Source: Muribaculaceae bacterium
Lineage (GTDB): Bacteria; Bacteroidota; Bacteroidia; Bacteroidales; Muribaculaceae
Assembly: GCA_022510425.1 (NCBI GenBank)
Contig: JAFLTO010000001.1
Location: 62,001-126,000, forward strand
DNA length: 64,000 bases
Reading direction: 5' to 3'
Positions 1-8,108 of this stretch are shown piece after piece. The notes beneath the pieces were generated by a model that saw nothing but the letters and a program-made list of their open reading frames with translations, was not told where the DNA came from and searched no databases. How positions within the stretch are numbered: position 1 is the first letter of the stretch; each line of letters begins with the position of its first letter. Position numbers and translations under genes: made by a program.

Positions 1-1135
1 TGGCTTTACCATTGGCTCTGAAGAATGAAGTTCCAACCATTATTTCCAGTTTCTCTTCCTTACATTGTTCCTCGGTTTTACCCACCATTCCGCATTCGGG
101 AACAGTGAAAACTGCACTGGGGATCAGATCGAATCTAAGTTTATCAGAAACTCCGTTTATCACATTCAGTGCTCTTTCACCCTGAGCTGATGCAACATGA
201 GCCAACATCATTTTTCCATTTACATCGCCGATAGCGAATATTCCCTGTACGTTGGTTTGCATGAATTCGTCTACCGGAATTCCTTTGGGAGAATAATTAA
301 CTCCTGCTGCTTCAAGATTCAGGCCCTCAACACGAGGAGTACGACCAACTGCCATTAAAAGATCGCTCGACACTATTTTCTCCTCTTTACCTTTAACTTC
401 ATAAACCACCTCTATTTCGTAGAATTCATTCTGACGTATTTCTTTAGCTGAGGCTCCGGTAATTATATTTATACCTTTCTTGGTTAAAGATTGTTTCAGT
501 CTCTTGGCTATATCGGAATCAAATGGAGGTAGGATCTGCTTCATGAATTCAATGACTGTAACCTTTGACCCAAGTTGATGGAAAATTGAAGCGAACTCCA
601 TGCCTATCACTCCACCTCCTATAATGGTCAGAGTGGCGGGAATATATTCAAGTTCCAATATTGTCGAAGAGTCCATGACACATTTTAAATCGTGTCCGGG
701 AATCTGAAGGGACTTGGAAACAGATCCTGTTGCTATGATTATTCTGTCACCTTCATATTCTTCTCCATCCGCTATCACTGTTTTCGCATTCTTGAAAACC
801 GCTTTAGAATTTACAACAGTCACTTTCGCTTGAGTGAGTAAGGTTTCAACACCTTTTCTTAGATTTTCCACCACTTCCCTTTTTCTTTCGATCACTTTAT
901 TGTAATCTAAGGTGAAGGTAAAATCATCAATACCAAATTTGTCGCCTTCTTTAAAAAGCGAAACTACTTCAGCATTTTTGCAAAGACATTTGGTGGGTAT
1001 ACAACCTTCGTTAAGGCAAGTGCCACCAAGTTTATCTCCATTAAAAAGAATAACGCTTTTACCTTGACGGGCTGCAGTCAAAGCGGTTTCATAACCTCCC
1101 GGGCCGGCTCCTATAATCAACAAATCAGCTTTCAT
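1..1135 (-). CDS. lpdA: Dihydrolipoyl dehydrogenase (L-protein), C-terminus cut by window edge
   Basis: This is the flavoprotein that reoxidises the dihydrolipoyl arm of GcvH (and of 2-oxoacid dehydrogenases) with NAD+. It is absent from the ORF track because it runs off the left edge. I translated it from the sequence. The N-terminal FAD-binding GAGPGG lies at residues 9-14. The redox-active disulfide motif GGTCLNEGCIPTK has Cys40 and Cys45. A second Rossmann motif, GGGVIGMEF, is at about 173-181, followed by the FAD motif ending AIGDVNG. About 378 codons are present. The C-terminal interface domain with the catalytic His-Glu pair lies outside the window. Its ATG overlaps the gcvPB stop (ATGA), so it is the last visible gene of the glycine cleavage operon and is probably translationally coupled. 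Family assignment is secure. Confidence 0.95.
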   Translation of the reverse strand, partial: MKADLLIIGAGPGGYETALTAARQGKSVILFNGDKLGGTCLNEGCIPTKCLCKNAEVVSLFKEGDKFGIDDFTFTLDYNKVIERKREVVENLRKGVETLLTQAKVTVVNSKAVFKNAKTVIADGEEYEGDRIIIATGSVSKSLQIPGHDLKCVMDSSTILELEYIPATLTIIGGGVIGMEFASIFHQLGSKVTVIEFMKQILPPFDSDIAKRLKQSLTKKGINIITGASAKEIRQNEFYEIEVVYEVKGKEEKIVSSDLLMAVGRTPRVEGLNLEAAGVNYSPKGIPVDEFMQTNVQGIFAIGDVNGKMMLAHVASAQGERALNVINGVSDKLRFDLIPSAVFTVPECGMVGKTEEQCKEEKLEIMVGTSFFRANGKA

Positions 1136-2604
1136 GCTTCGTTTTCTTTTAATGCCTTGAATGTAAGAATAGGATTTTTTGCAGCTGTTGTCTCATCGAG
1201 TTTACGAACAATAGTGTTGTTCGGGGCATTCTTCACAAGCTCAGGATTCTCTTTAGCTTCTTTCGCTATAGTATGCATCACTGCTATAAATTGATCCAAG
1301 GTATCTTTGCTTTCTGTCTCTGTGGGCTCAATCATCATTGATTCATGGAATAGCAATGGGAAATAAATAGTGGGAGCATGGAATCCATAATCAAGCAATC
1401 TCTTGGCTACATTCAGAGTGGTGACTTCTGTAGACTTATCTCTTAAACCATCGAACACAAATTCATGTTTACATACACCTTCAATCGGTAGAAGATAATC
1501 ATCCTTCAGATTTTCCTTAATGTAATTTGCATTCAAGGTTGCCAAAGGTCCCACATTTTTAATATTTTCCTTACCTAAGGTGAGGATATAAGCATAAGCT
1601 CTCATCATCACACCAAAGTTACCTAAGAAGGATGAAATATTACCTAAAGCATCTTCATTATTGGATGTTATGTGGAATTTCCCATTTTCATCTTTCACTA
1701 CCCTTGGATTGGGAAGATGCTTCACAAGATGAGGAGCAACACCCACAGGACCCGAACCCGGACCCCCACCACCGTGAGGTGTCGAGAAGGTTTTATGAAG
1801 ATTGATATGCATGATATCAAAGCCCATATCACCCGGTCTCACCTTTCCTAAAAGAGGATTGAGATTCGCACCGTCATAGTAAAGCAGACCACCGGCTTCA
1901 TGCACCAATTTTGCTATTTCTGTTATCTCAGTTTCAAACATACCGAGAGTATTGGGATTAGTCATCATTATACCGGCAACGGTATCGTCAAGAAGAGGTT
2001 TGAGATCCTCAACATCAATAGAACCGTTAGGCTTGGATTTTACCTCCACCACCTCTAAACCGGCTACCATAGCTGAAGCGGGATTTGTGCCATGTGCAGA
2101 GTCGGGCACTATAACTTTTGTACGTTTATGGTCACCCTTTGCTTCATGATATTTTTTCATGACCATCAGGCCGGTCAATTCACCATGTGCGCCGGCGTAA
2201 GGATTCAATGTGAATTCCTTTAAACCTGCCAGCTCCGAAAGCATTTGTTGCAAATTATAATAAAGTTCCAGAGCCCCCTGAACGCTTTCTTCATTTTGCT
2301 GTGGATGCAATGAGGTGAATGCAGGAAGTGCACAAAGTTCCTCATTGATCTTAGGATTATACTTCATTGTGCAACTCCCCAAGGGATAAAAACCGGTATC
2401 CACACCGAAATTTTTGTTGGAGAGATTAGTGTAATGACGCACTACATCAAGTTCACTCACTTCGGGTAGCTCTGCATCTTTTTCTCTTAAAAGCTCTGCC
2501 GGAATTCCTGACAATCCATCAGTGCCATAATTATCCTTAGGTAAAGAATAACCTTGACGTCCCGGTTGGGAAAGTTCGAATATTATTTTATCGTAATTTT
2601 TCAT
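1132..2604 (-). CDS. gcvPB: Glycine dehydrogenase (decarboxylating) subunit 2, P-protein beta
   Basis: This is the PLP-binding half of the glycine decarboxylase P-protein. With GcvPA it decarboxylates glycine and passes the aminomethyl group to the lipoyl arm of GcvH. The PLP lysine sits in HINLHKTFSTPHGGGGPGSGP, around residue 271. The upstream PDSAHGTNPAS and YYDGANLN motifs are also typical of the family. The track begins at a TTG at 2616, which overlaps gcvPA. I prefer the ATG at 2604, one base past the gcvPA stop, giving 490 residues, near the usual size. Many Bacteroides encode a single fused P-protein, so the split form is a lineage feature. The 3' end overlaps the lpdA start by 4 bp. 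Confidence 0.95.
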   Translation of the reverse strand: MKNYDKIIFELSQPGRQGYSLPKDNYGTDGLSGIPAELLREKDAELPEVSELDVVRHYTNLSNKNFGVDTGFYPLGSCTMKYNPKINEELCALPAFTSLHPQQNEESVQGALELYYNLQQMLSELAGLKEFTLNPYAGAHGELTGLMVMKKYHEAKGDHKRTKVIVPDSAHGTNPASAMVAGLEVVEVKSKPNGSIDVEDLKPLLDDTVAGIMMTNPNTLGMFETEITEIAKLVHEAGGLLYYDGANLNPLLGKVRPGDMGFDIMHINLHKTFSTPHGGGGPGSGPVGVAPHLVKHLPNPRVVKDENGKFHITSNNEDALGNISSFLGNFGVMMRAYAYILTLGKENIKNVGPLATLNANYIKENLKDDYLLPIEGVCKHEFVFDGLRDKSTEVTTLNVAKRLLDYGFHAPTIYFPLLFHESMMIEPTETESKDTLDQFIAVMHTIAKEAKENPELVKNAPNNTIVRKLDETTAAKNPILTFKALKENEA

Positions 2605-2605
2605 A

Positions 2606-3928
2606 TCAAGCTTCAAGCATTAAGTTAACCAGATTATCAATTTCCTCTTTTGAACGCTTTTCGGTAACAGCGAACTCCACTTTATCGTCACCAAGCAAGA
2701 TGCCACCCATGATTCCGTTTTGCAATAAGCGGTCGTTGATTTTCTTCAAATCCAAATCTGACTTGACAACGAATTCTTTTAGGAAAGGCTTGTCATAGAC
2801 AGGATGGAATTTACCCGTGGCGATTAATTTGTTGTATAGATAATGGGCCCCGTCGCAACTAAGTTTATTGACCTCTTTCAAACCTTTGTCACCCAGCAAT
2901 GCAATATAAATAGTTGCATATAGAGCCATCAGACTCTGATTTGAACATATGTTACTTGTGGCTTTTTCTCGGCGGATATGTTGCTCACGTGCTTGAAGTG
3001 TCAAGACGAAACCTCTCTTGCCGTCGATATCCTTAGTGGCTCCCACAATACGTCCCGGCATTTTTCTTAGCATAGCTTTGCTACATGAAATAAAACCTAA
3101 GTAAGGTCCACCGAAAGAAAGAGGCATGCCTAAAGTCTGACCATCACCACAAGCTACATCAGCTCCCCATTCAGCAGGAGTTTTCAAGACAGCAAGTGTT
3201 GAAGGATCGGCATATATGGCGAAAAAAGCCTTAGCTGCATGAATCTTTTCAGCAACCCCGGAAAAATCTTCTATTATACCATACTTATTAGGTGTAGGTA
3301 ACATAGCTCCGGCCACATCTCCTTTCTCAAGTTCGGTATTCAAAGACTCAAGATCCGTTACTCCATCTTTTTCCGGAATCACTGTGAGATCCACTCCATG
3401 GAACTTAGTGTAGGTTTCCACCACTTTTCTAACTTGATCATTGACGGTTGCGGAAATCAACACCCTGTTCTTCTTCCTTGAAGATGCCACAAGCATGAAC
3501 AATGCCTCTGCCGCCGCAGTTGCTCCGTCATACATAGAAGCATTGGTAGCCTCCATTCCTGTAAGTTCCGAAATCATACTTTGATATTCAAAGATGTATT
3601 GAAGTGTACCTTGGGAAATTTCAGGCTGATAGGGAGTGTAAGCAGTATAAAATTCACTTCTTGAAAGTAGATGAGGAATCACAGAAGGAGAATAATGATC
3701 GTAAGCTCCCTGACCTCCAAAAATAATCAACTGTTTGTTTTTATCTGCAAGTTCTTTAAAATGATTACGAAGTTCGATTTCCGACATACAAGACGGGATG
3801 TCGTAATCCCTTTCTAATATCACTTCAGAAGGAACATCGCTGTAAAGTTCGTCGATATTTTTCACGCCGACTTTATCAAGCATAACTTTTATATCTTCCT
3901 CAGAATGAGGCATATATTTATGCGACAT
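2606..3928 (-). CDS. gcvPA: Glycine dehydrogenase (decarboxylating) subunit 1, P-protein alpha
   Basis: This is the non-PLP half of the two-subunit P-protein of the glycine cleavage system. At 440 residues it matches the usual GcvPA length. Recognisable stretches are the N-terminal MSHKYMPHSEEDIKVML, the FGGQGAYDHYSPSVIPHL segment near residue 70, ASMYDGATAAAEA near 130, and the glycine-rich SFGGPYLGF near 270. It keeps the aminotransferase-like fold but lacks the PLP lysine, as expected for this subunit. It is followed at once by gcvPB, consistent with assembly of an alpha2beta2 enzyme. It is separated from gcvH by about 105 bp that contain a perfect hairpin. The ATG start at 3928 is the only good candidate. 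Confidence 0.95.
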   Translation of the reverse strand: MSHKYMPHSEEDIKVMLDKVGVKNIDELYSDVPSEVILERDYDIPSCMSEIELRNHFKELADKNKQLIIFGGQGAYDHYSPSVIPHLLSRSEFYTAYTPYQPEISQGTLQYIFEYQSMISELTGMEATNASMYDGATAAAEALFMLVASSRKKNRVLISATVNDQVRKVVETYTKFHGVDLTVIPEKDGVTDLESLNTELEKGDVAGAMLPTPNKYGIIEDFSGVAEKIHAAKAFFAIYADPSTLAVLKTPAEWGADVACGDGQTLGMPLSFGGPYLGFISCSKAMLRKMPGRIVGATKDIDGKRGFVLTLQAREQHIRREKATSNICSNQSLMALYATIYIALLGDKGLKEVNKLSCDGAHYLYNKLIATGKFHPVYDKPFLKEFVVKSDLDLKKINDRLLQNGIMGGILLGDDKVEFAVTEKRSKEEIDNLVNLMLEA

Positions 3929-3974
3929 GGTATTGTTATTAATAATATGTTATAAGAGTATAATCAAGGTAAAA

Positions 3975-4000
3975 GGGACGTGTGAAGCCAAATATGCAGC
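3975..4000 (-). other. Perfect 8-bp hairpin between gcvH and gcvPA
   Basis: The inverted repeat GGGACGTG/CACGTCCC has a 10-nt loop and lies in the gcvH-gcvPA gap. In the transcribed (minus) orientation it is followed by a short TTTTA, too weak for a strong intrinsic terminator. It may be a partial terminator or a stabilising or processing stem that lets GcvH be made in excess over the P-protein. That role is inference. Confidence 0.5.
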
Positions 4001-4034
4001 ACCACGTCCCTAAAATATCATAATTAGTCCTATT

Positions 4035-4415
4035 TTATGCTTCGCAAAGTTTTTTGTATGCTTCGGCATCCATCAATTTGTCAAGTTCCGAAGGATCTGA
4101 AATCTTAACCTTGATGATCCAGTTACCAAATGCATCTTCATTGATAAGTTCCGGTTTATCAACAAGGGCTTCGTTCACTTCCACCACTTCACCACTTATT
4201 GGAGAAATGAGATCGCTCGCCGCCTTTACAGATTCCACTGCTCCGAAATCATCTCCTTGATTTACTTCATCACCCACTTCCGGCATATCTACATAAACGA
4301 TATTACCGAGCGCATGTTGAGCGTAGTCAGAAATACCTATAGTGGCTATATCACCGTTAAGTTTTACCCATTCGTGGGAATCTGCATATTTACGATCATC
4401 TAATACTTTGCTCAT
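4035..4415 (-). CDS. gcvH: Glycine cleavage system H protein (lipoyl carrier)
   Basis: This small lipoylated shuttle protein carries the aminomethyl group from the P-protein to the T-protein and is then reoxidised by the L-protein. At 126 residues it has the standard length. The lipoylation lysine is Lys64 in the signature GAVESVKAASDL, preceded by the conserved HEWVKLNGDIATIGISDYAQHALG stretch. The C-terminal half (SPISGEVVEVNEALVDKPELIN) is also canonical. It lies second in the operon, 75 bp after gcvT and 106 bp before gcvPA. These are the longest gaps in the cluster, and the second contains a hairpin that could tune the relative expression of H over P. Confidence 0.96.
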   Translation of the reverse strand: MSKVLDDRKYADSHEWVKLNGDIATIGISDYAQHALGNIVYVDMPEVGDEVNQGDDFGAVESVKAASDLISPISGEVVEVNEALVDKPELINEDAFGNWIIKVKISDPSELDKLMDAEAYKKLCEA

Positions 4416-4490
4416 TGTATGTTAAATTTTAAGTTTTTATTTTTGAAATAAAGAATCTTCCCTCAAGTTATAATGATTCCTTTTCCCTAA

Positions 4491-5585
4491 TTATTTTTTA
4501 TAATTTTTGTCGTAGAAACGTTTTTTAACTACAGTAGCCGGGAAGGTTTTCTTACGAATTCTAACTTCCACTTTGGTGCCAAGTTTGTCATAAGGCTTGT
4601 CGATCATAGCCATTGCTACGCTCTTGCCTGTAGAAATGGAACGATAGCCGGTAGTTATCTCTCCCACTTGTTTCCCATCAACCTCTACAGGATATCCATG
4701 ACGTGGAATAGCGTTTCCATCGAGTTCAAGGCCTACTATTCTACGAGCCACTCCTTCAGCCTTTTGTTTTGCAAGCGCTTCTTTTCCGATAAATTCAGGT
4801 TTATCCAGTTTAACGAACATACTAAGACTAGCTTCAATGGGAGAAATTTCAGGAGAAAGCTCATCGCCATATAAAGGTAATCCAACTTCAAATCTGAGAG
4901 TGTCACGGCAACCAAGACCACAAGGCTGAACCCCTGCTTCCATCAGTTTGTCCCATACTCCTTGAATATAAGAATGGCTACCATAAATCTCAAAACCGTC
5001 TTCACCTGTATAACCGGTACGACTCACAATAACATCTTCACCATCAATAGTGAAAACTTTAAAATTATAGAAAGGGATGTCTTTTAATTCTAAACCTAAT
5101 ATTTTTTCGAGTGTTTCTTCGGCTTTTGGTCCCTGCACTGCAACCTCACCATAATAGTCGCTTTCATTAACAACCTTTACATCATAACCCTCGGCATTCT
5201 TCTTGATCCATTCCACATCTTTTGCAATGTTGGAGGCATTTATTACAAGAAAATATTCTTGATCATTGACTTTATATACAAGAAGATCGTCGACAGTTCC
5301 ACCATTTTCATAACACATCATCCCATAAAATATCTGTCCGTCTGGTGCACCTGTGACATCATTGACAAAAATATGACTCACATATTTATATGCGTCGGGA
5401 CCTGATATTCTAACTTCTCCCATGTGGCTGACATCGAAAACTCCCACATTCTGACGCACTGCATTATGTTCTTCCGTAATACCTTTGTATTGTATAGGCA
5501 TGTCAAATCCACCGAATGGCGACATCAAAGCTCCTTGTTTTACATGGCGGTCGTGAAGACACGTTTTTATTAGATTTTCTTCCAT
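4491..5585 (-). CDS. gcvT: Glycine cleavage system T protein (aminomethyltransferase)
   Basis: This tetrahydrofolate-dependent aminomethyltransferase releases ammonia from the H-protein-bound intermediate and forms 5,10-methylene-THF. At 364 residues it matches the family. The N-terminus GGFDMPIQYKGITEEHNAVRQNVGVFDVSHMGEV is diagnostic, as are VSRTGYTGEDGFEIY in the middle and GLGCRDTLRFEVGLPLYG, which holds the folate-site Asp. It is the first gene of the gcvT-gcvH-gcvPA-gcvPB-lpdA operon, with a Bacteroidetes-type promoter directly upstream. No glycine riboswitch is visible in the 118-bp upstream gap, so any glycine control must be by another route. Confidence 0.96.
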   Translation of the reverse strand: MEENLIKTCLHDRHVKQGALMSPFGGFDMPIQYKGITEEHNAVRQNVGVFDVSHMGEVRISGPDAYKYVSHIFVNDVTGAPDGQIFYGMMCYENGGTVDDLLVYKVNDQEYFLVINASNIAKDVEWIKKNAEGYDVKVVNESDYYGEVAVQGPKAEETLEKILGLELKDIPFYNFKVFTIDGEDVIVSRTGYTGEDGFEIYGSHSYIQGVWDKLMEAGVQPCGLGCRDTLRFEVGLPLYGDELSPEISPIEASLSMFVKLDKPEFIGKEALAKQKAEGVARRIVGLELDGNAIPRHGYPVEVDGKQVGEITTGYRSISTGKSVAMAMIDKPYDKLGTKVEVRIRKKTFPATVVKKRFYDKNYKK

Positions 5586-5610
5586 TATATATTTAAGGTG
5601 TTTAATTTTT

Positions 5611-5642
5611 CAAAATTAGTAAAAGGGTTTAATCTTACCAAA
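5611..5642 (-). promoter_or_regulatory. Predicted promoter of the glycine cleavage operon
   Basis: On the minus strand a -33 TTTG (5639-5642) and a -7 TAATTTTG (5611-5618) are separated by 20 nt, matching the Bacteroidetes primary sigma consensus. The predicted start is near 5605, giving a leader of about 20 nt upstream of gcvT. Confidence 0.6.
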
Positions 5643-5661
5643 TTTATACTTATAATTTTGA

Positions 5662-5681
5662 AATTTCCGAAACCGGAAATT
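5662..5681 (-). terminator. Candidate hairpin terminator after the DUF6377 gene
   Basis: The perfect inverted repeat AATTTCCG/CGGAAATT with a 4-nt loop lies about 23 bp past the stop of the DUF6377 gene and before the gcvT promoter. Its downstream tract is only moderately U-rich, so confidence is limited. Confidence 0.4.
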
Positions 5682-5703
5682 AGCCTATTTTACGGGAGTA
5701 AGT

Positions 5704-7341
5704 TTAGATTTGGGAAAGGGATTGCTCGAAGGAATCGGGCCGGAGTGCTTTCTTTTTGATTTTTGACCTGTAGGTGTATATCGTTGTGATGGAACAGCGG
5801 AGAAATCCGGCTATTTTCTCAGAATCGGTTATGCCTATTCGGATTAATGCAAAGACACGCAGTTCTGTATTCAGCTTTTCCTTAGGTTTAACTTCTATTC
5901 GATCTTCAGGTTTTAGAAGTAAATTGAATTTTTCCACAAAATTTGGATAAAGATTCAACACTGCCTCATCGAATTTTGAATAGAACTCGGCAAGAGTTTT
6001 ATTTTCAATGTTTGAGGAGTCTATTTTTTTTCTTAATGTATCCAAATTGCCTTGAGCTGCGGCGACTTTAAGGGAATGTTGGTATTGCTGTAATGAGGAA
6101 ATGGCCAAGGAACAATATTCCATAAAAAGCACACCATATTCTTTTTGAATAGCATTTGAATTTTGCAAATCTATATTGGCGGTGCTTAATTCTTTGTTGA
6201 CATCTGATAGTTTTTGAGATAAAGAGGAGACTTCATCCAGCATTTCCTTAGTCTTGTTGTTAACGGCCCTAACTTTTATAACTTGTTTAAGAGCATAAAT
6301 AGAAATTAGGATTAATCCTACCGCTAATATGCTGATAAATATTACCAATACAGTGAGGGAATGATTCATTTTTTTCTGCTCAGAGGTATAAGCCTCTCCT
6401 ATAATGGGGAGCATACGGCTAGACTGGGCATTTCTCATTCTTGCTGAATAGAAATTAGCATCTGCAAAAGATTGACGAAGGTAACGGTCTGCTCTTTCGA
6501 TATCACCATCTTCATAGCAAATAGTAGCTAATGCTCTTATAGCCATATTTTCTTTGACAGCCCCTTCGATATCTGAGATTACACTTTTCCCAATGTATTT
6601 GGTATAATTGTTTCTATCTCCCTTTTGACGATATATGTCGGCCAAAATAGAAGTTAATATAGAATAGTTTCTTTCTCCGCTATGAAATTTTCCCAGATTA
6701 TCAAGAAGCATTGTCTCTGCTGTGTGGAAATCACCGTTTCTTGCTGCTGAGGCAGCATGATTCACAACATAATTAATTGACTCGGGGGAAGCCACCAATC
6801 CTATAGAATCGATATACGTTTCCCTTAAACTGCTATGTCGGAGAGCATATTCGCTATCAGTGGCATATTCACTTTGATATTGATATAAATCGCAATAAGC
6901 TGAATAATAATTTTCCAAGAGAATTGAATCCAATTCCTCTTTATTAATATTTTCAAGAATTTCACTTGCCTCACCAAACAGTCCGGCATGTGCAGCAACA
7001 TCAGCTTTTTTAATTAGCATCCTGTTTTTATATTGCTGATGGGTATCTACGATGGGATTCTTCAGATTCAGATTAATATAAAAAAGTGTGGAATCGCTGT
7101 TATACGCTTCATATTCTTCAATGAGCCATTCGGAGAGTTCAAATTTCACTTCATCGGAAGAAGCCTCATGAATTCTTTTTTTGATGTTTTCTATTCTTCC
7201 TTCTTTTTCAGAATCATAAAACGCAACATTAGAGATAGCCTCGTCTATATCAGCGAACATTTTTTGCTTTCTGTTTTTATGTTCTGAATTACATGCGGAA
7301 AATAAAAGTGCGGATATTATTCCGCAGAACAATATCCGCAT
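5704..7341 (-). CDS. Membrane TPR protein with C-terminal HTH (DUF6377-type)
   Basis: The track starts at a TTG at 7380. The in-frame ATG at 7341 begins a clear lipoprotein-type signal, MRILFCGIISALLFSAC, so I use it. The following ~300 residues are helical repeats resembling TPR (AGLFGEASEILENI, ARNGDFHTAETML, YEDGDIERADRYLRQ). One transmembrane helix (LTVLVIFISILAVGLILISIY) lies near residues 328-350, followed by a coiled coil. The C-terminal region ends in a helix-turn-helix-like segment, LIRIGITDSEKIAGFLRCSITTIYTYRSKIKKKA, resembling the LuxR-type HTH of Bacteroidetes TPR regulators. I infer an envelope sensor with a cytoplasmic output domain. The ligand and targets are unknown. The DUF4923 gene lies just upstream and may be co-transcribed. 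Confidence 0.8.
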   Translation of the reverse strand: MRILFCGIISALLFSACNSEHKNRKQKMFADIDEAISNVAFYDSEKEGRIENIKKRIHEASSDEVKFELSEWLIEEYEAYNSDSTLFYINLNLKNPIVDTHQQYKNRMLIKKADVAAHAGLFGEASEILENINKEELDSILLENYYSAYCDLYQYQSEYATDSEYALRHSSLRETYIDSIGLVASPESINYVVNHAASAARNGDFHTAETMLLDNLGKFHSGERNYSILTSILADIYRQKGDRNNYTKYIGKSVISDIEGAVKENMAIRALATICYEDGDIERADRYLRQSFADANFYSARMRNAQSSRMLPIIGEAYTSEQKKMNHSLTVLVIFISILAVGLILISIYALKQVIKVRAVNNKTKEMLDEVSSLSQKLSDVNKELSTANIDLQNSNAIQKEYGVLFMEYCSLAISSLQQYQHSLKVAAAQGNLDTLRKKIDSSNIENKTLAEFYSKFDEAVLNLYPNFVEKFNLLLKPEDRIEVKPKEKLNTELRVFALIRIGITDSEKIAGFLRCSITTIYTYRSKIKKKALRPDSFEQSLSQI

Positions 7342-7376
7342 ATATGATACTTGAAATCTATTCCAGACTGTGGTTA

Positions 7377-8096
7377 TCAATTTCCTTTATTTAGGATGTC
7401 TTTAAGAGTGCCCAGACTATTAGATATAGCCGAACCTGAAGAAGTATTAGTGTTTTGAGCAGTCGACACCATTTTCCAACCAATGCATGCCCCATCGTAG
7501 CTGTCAAGGATCGACGCTAAAGCAGAAGCCATAGAATTTCCTGTGAATTTAGCCACAGTTGATATTATATCCTTAAGTTTTGAGGCATCAAACATTAGAT
7601 TAAGGTTATTCCCACTCTTTTCTATATATGCAGTGAACTTACCAAGCTTAATGCCCATAACATTAAAATTGAAATCAAAAGTGCCTTCTGAATCATTTTT
7701 CGTTATTGTTCCTTTTAAACTCAATGATTTGATTTTCATAGTGAAATTTGCAGCACTATCCACTGTAAGAACCATATTGTTTAAACCATATTGTTCATAA
7801 TATGGTTGCAACTTCGAAACTATGGTTGCTGCTCCTGCTATACCACCGGCCTTTTGTAGCAGATTGTCACTCTTGAAAGTCACAGCCGGACCTTGAGCCT
7901 GATATTCTCCAATGAGGTCGGACAAGGAAAGATCAGATTTGGTGAAGACACCTTCAATAATGTTGGTGAGAACATTTCCCGAATCAGAGCTTCCATTACC
8001 CAGACCGCTGAGAATATTTCCAAGACCTTGGCTATGCATAGAAAGGGTTGAAGCTGAAATTACAGCTCCAACCATTATGGATTTAAGTATTTTCAT
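7377..8096 (-). CDS. DUF4923-type exported lipocalin-like protein
   Basis: This exported protein of unknown function resembles the Bacteroidetes DUF4923 family. An N-terminal signal peptide (MKILKSIMVGAVISASTLSMHSQG) is followed by a low-complexity Gly/Ser segment (GLGNILSGLGNGSSDSGN). The core follows the family pattern LIGEYQAQGPAVTFKSDNLLQKAGG, then alternating beta-like strands, then DGACIGWKM near the C-terminus. The track start at 8102 is a TTG. The ATG at 8096 gives the cleaner signal peptide and is preferred. It lies between glgB (12 bp upstream) and the DUF6377 gene, whose ATG is 35 bp downstream. The three may share a transcript from the glgB promoter. No enzymatic motif is visible. 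Confidence 0.75.
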   Translation of the reverse strand: MKILKSIMVGAVISASTLSMHSQGLGNILSGLGNGSSDSGNVLTNIIEGVFTKSDLSLSDLIGEYQAQGPAVTFKSDNLLQKAGGIAGAATIVSKLQPYYEQYGLNNMVLTVDSAANFTMKIKSLSLKGTITKNDSEGTFDFNFNVMGIKLGKFTAYIEKSGNNLNLMFDASKLKDIISTVAKFTGNSMASALASILDSYDGACIGWKMVSTAQNTNTSSGSAISNSLGTLKDILNKGN

Positions 8097-8108
8097 TATC
8101 AATGTTTT

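Noticed and set aside
1064-1294. Plus-strand 76-aa ORF over lpdA/gcvPB
   Set aside because: Antisense shadow of conserved glycine cleavage genes; composition is not protein-like.
5586-5703. Possible glycine riboswitch before gcvT
   Set aside because: The gap is only 118 bp and shows a promoter and one simple hairpin, not a tandem aptamer.
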